The position numbers were made by a program, and so were the translations under genes. Source: Spirochaetaceae bacterium (lineage in GTDB: Bacteria; Spirochaetota; Spirochaetia; Treponematales; Breznakiellaceae). Taken from it: DNA of 29,404 bases. The notes below the pieces were generated by a model. That model did no database searches. It was not told the DNA's origin and saw only the letters and a list, made by a program, of their open reading frames with translations. Position 1 is the stretch's first letter, and each line of letters begins with the position of its first letter. Below, one piece after another: positions 29,311-29,404 of the stretch. The DNA is taken from the NCBI GenBank assembly GCA_031275595.1, contig JAISOO010000145.1, positions 1 to 29,404 on the forward strand, read 5' to 3'.

Positions 29311-29404
29311 ATTTTCTCTATACCCTCATTGTTTTTCCGTTGGTTCAAGTTATCGAATTGTGTTATCTCTTCGTGTACCGGGTTGCCCATAATCCGGGAA
29401 TCGC
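29307..29404 (+). CDS. Start of a YidC/Oxa1-like membrane protein (truncated by window edge)
   Basis: Only the first 32 codons are visible: MNFLYTLIVFPLVQVIELC, then YLFVYRVAHNPGIA. A hydrophobic N-terminus with FPLVQVIELCYLF ... NPGIA resembles the opening of atypical YidC/Oxa1-family insertase proteins of spirochetes and some anaerobic Firmicutes, which lack the large periplasmic domain of E. coli YidC. The start overlaps the preceding ORF's stop (ATGA). Membrane location is clear from sequence; the family call rests on a short segment and is tentative. Confidence 0.5.
   Translation, partial: MNFLYTLIVFPLVQVIELCYLFVYRVAHNPGI

Overview
The window looks like a chromosome segment of a spirochete, most likely a Treponema. 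The reasons are a very large N-terminally anchored coiled-coil protein of the spirochete SpiroCoCo type with a C-terminal helix-turn-helix, a CarD-type regulator heading an ispD-ispF-nth run, several lipoproteins with relaxed spirochete-like lipoboxes, and an atypical YidC/Oxa1-like insertase start at the right edge. The DNA is moderately GC-rich for a treponeme, which would fit the termite-gut group, but the species assignment is inference. No rRNA, tRNA, CRISPR array, transposase, integrase or phage gene was seen. This is mostly housekeeping chromosome, with unusual intergenic structure.

Layout. 1-753: a gene-free lead-in with a strong hairpin, then a small secreted protein. 829-4516 (minus): SpoU/TrmH RNA methyltransferase, CNNM/CorC membrane protein and a degenerate HD-GYP protein. 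4692-5513: a membrane protein. 5662-9571 (minus): MAF-like DUF115 protein and a class B penicillin-binding protein with a PASTA domain. 9764-13023: an envelope group with signal peptidase I diverging from a LysM/M23 endopeptidase, two tiny overlapping ORFs and a secreted NlpC/P60-like protein. 13292-17643: HAD phosphatase and the giant coiled-coil protein. 17648-23413 (minus): a tightly packed run that reads, in transcription order, conserved hypothetical, OppA-like lipoprotein, carD, ispD, ispF, nth. 23589-28907 (plus): two lipoproteins, a DHH/DHHA1 phosphoesterase and a GH13 glycosidase. 29119-29404: a small ORF coupled to a truncated YidC-like gene.

How the genes work together. The 7.6-13 kb block is dominated by envelope functions: a transpeptidase, signal peptidase, peptidoglycan endopeptidase and a putative NlpC-like enzyme. 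ispD and ispF supply two successive steps of the MEP isoprenoid pathway, needed for undecaprenyl phosphate and hence for wall precursors. They are joined by overlapping start and stop codons to each other and to nth, behind carD.

Most notable. (1) A dispersed family of short palindromes, about 16 copies of varying quality, occupies most of the longer intergenic gaps. Consensus features are GAGGC or GAGCC ends and arms of the type GTTCCAAAAC / GTTTTGGAAC, and the two arms change together between copies. (2) A roughly 234-bp composite element at 13,023-13,256 is built of two inverted, homologous, hairpin-forming modules around a third hairpin. A 21-nt piece of it recurs, inverted, inside a small ORF at 29.19 kb. 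(3) carD and lepB appear to have near-leaderless mRNAs. The lepB promoter shares an overlapping -10 with the divergent M23 gene, and the carD promoter is encoded inside the last codons of the oppA-like gene.
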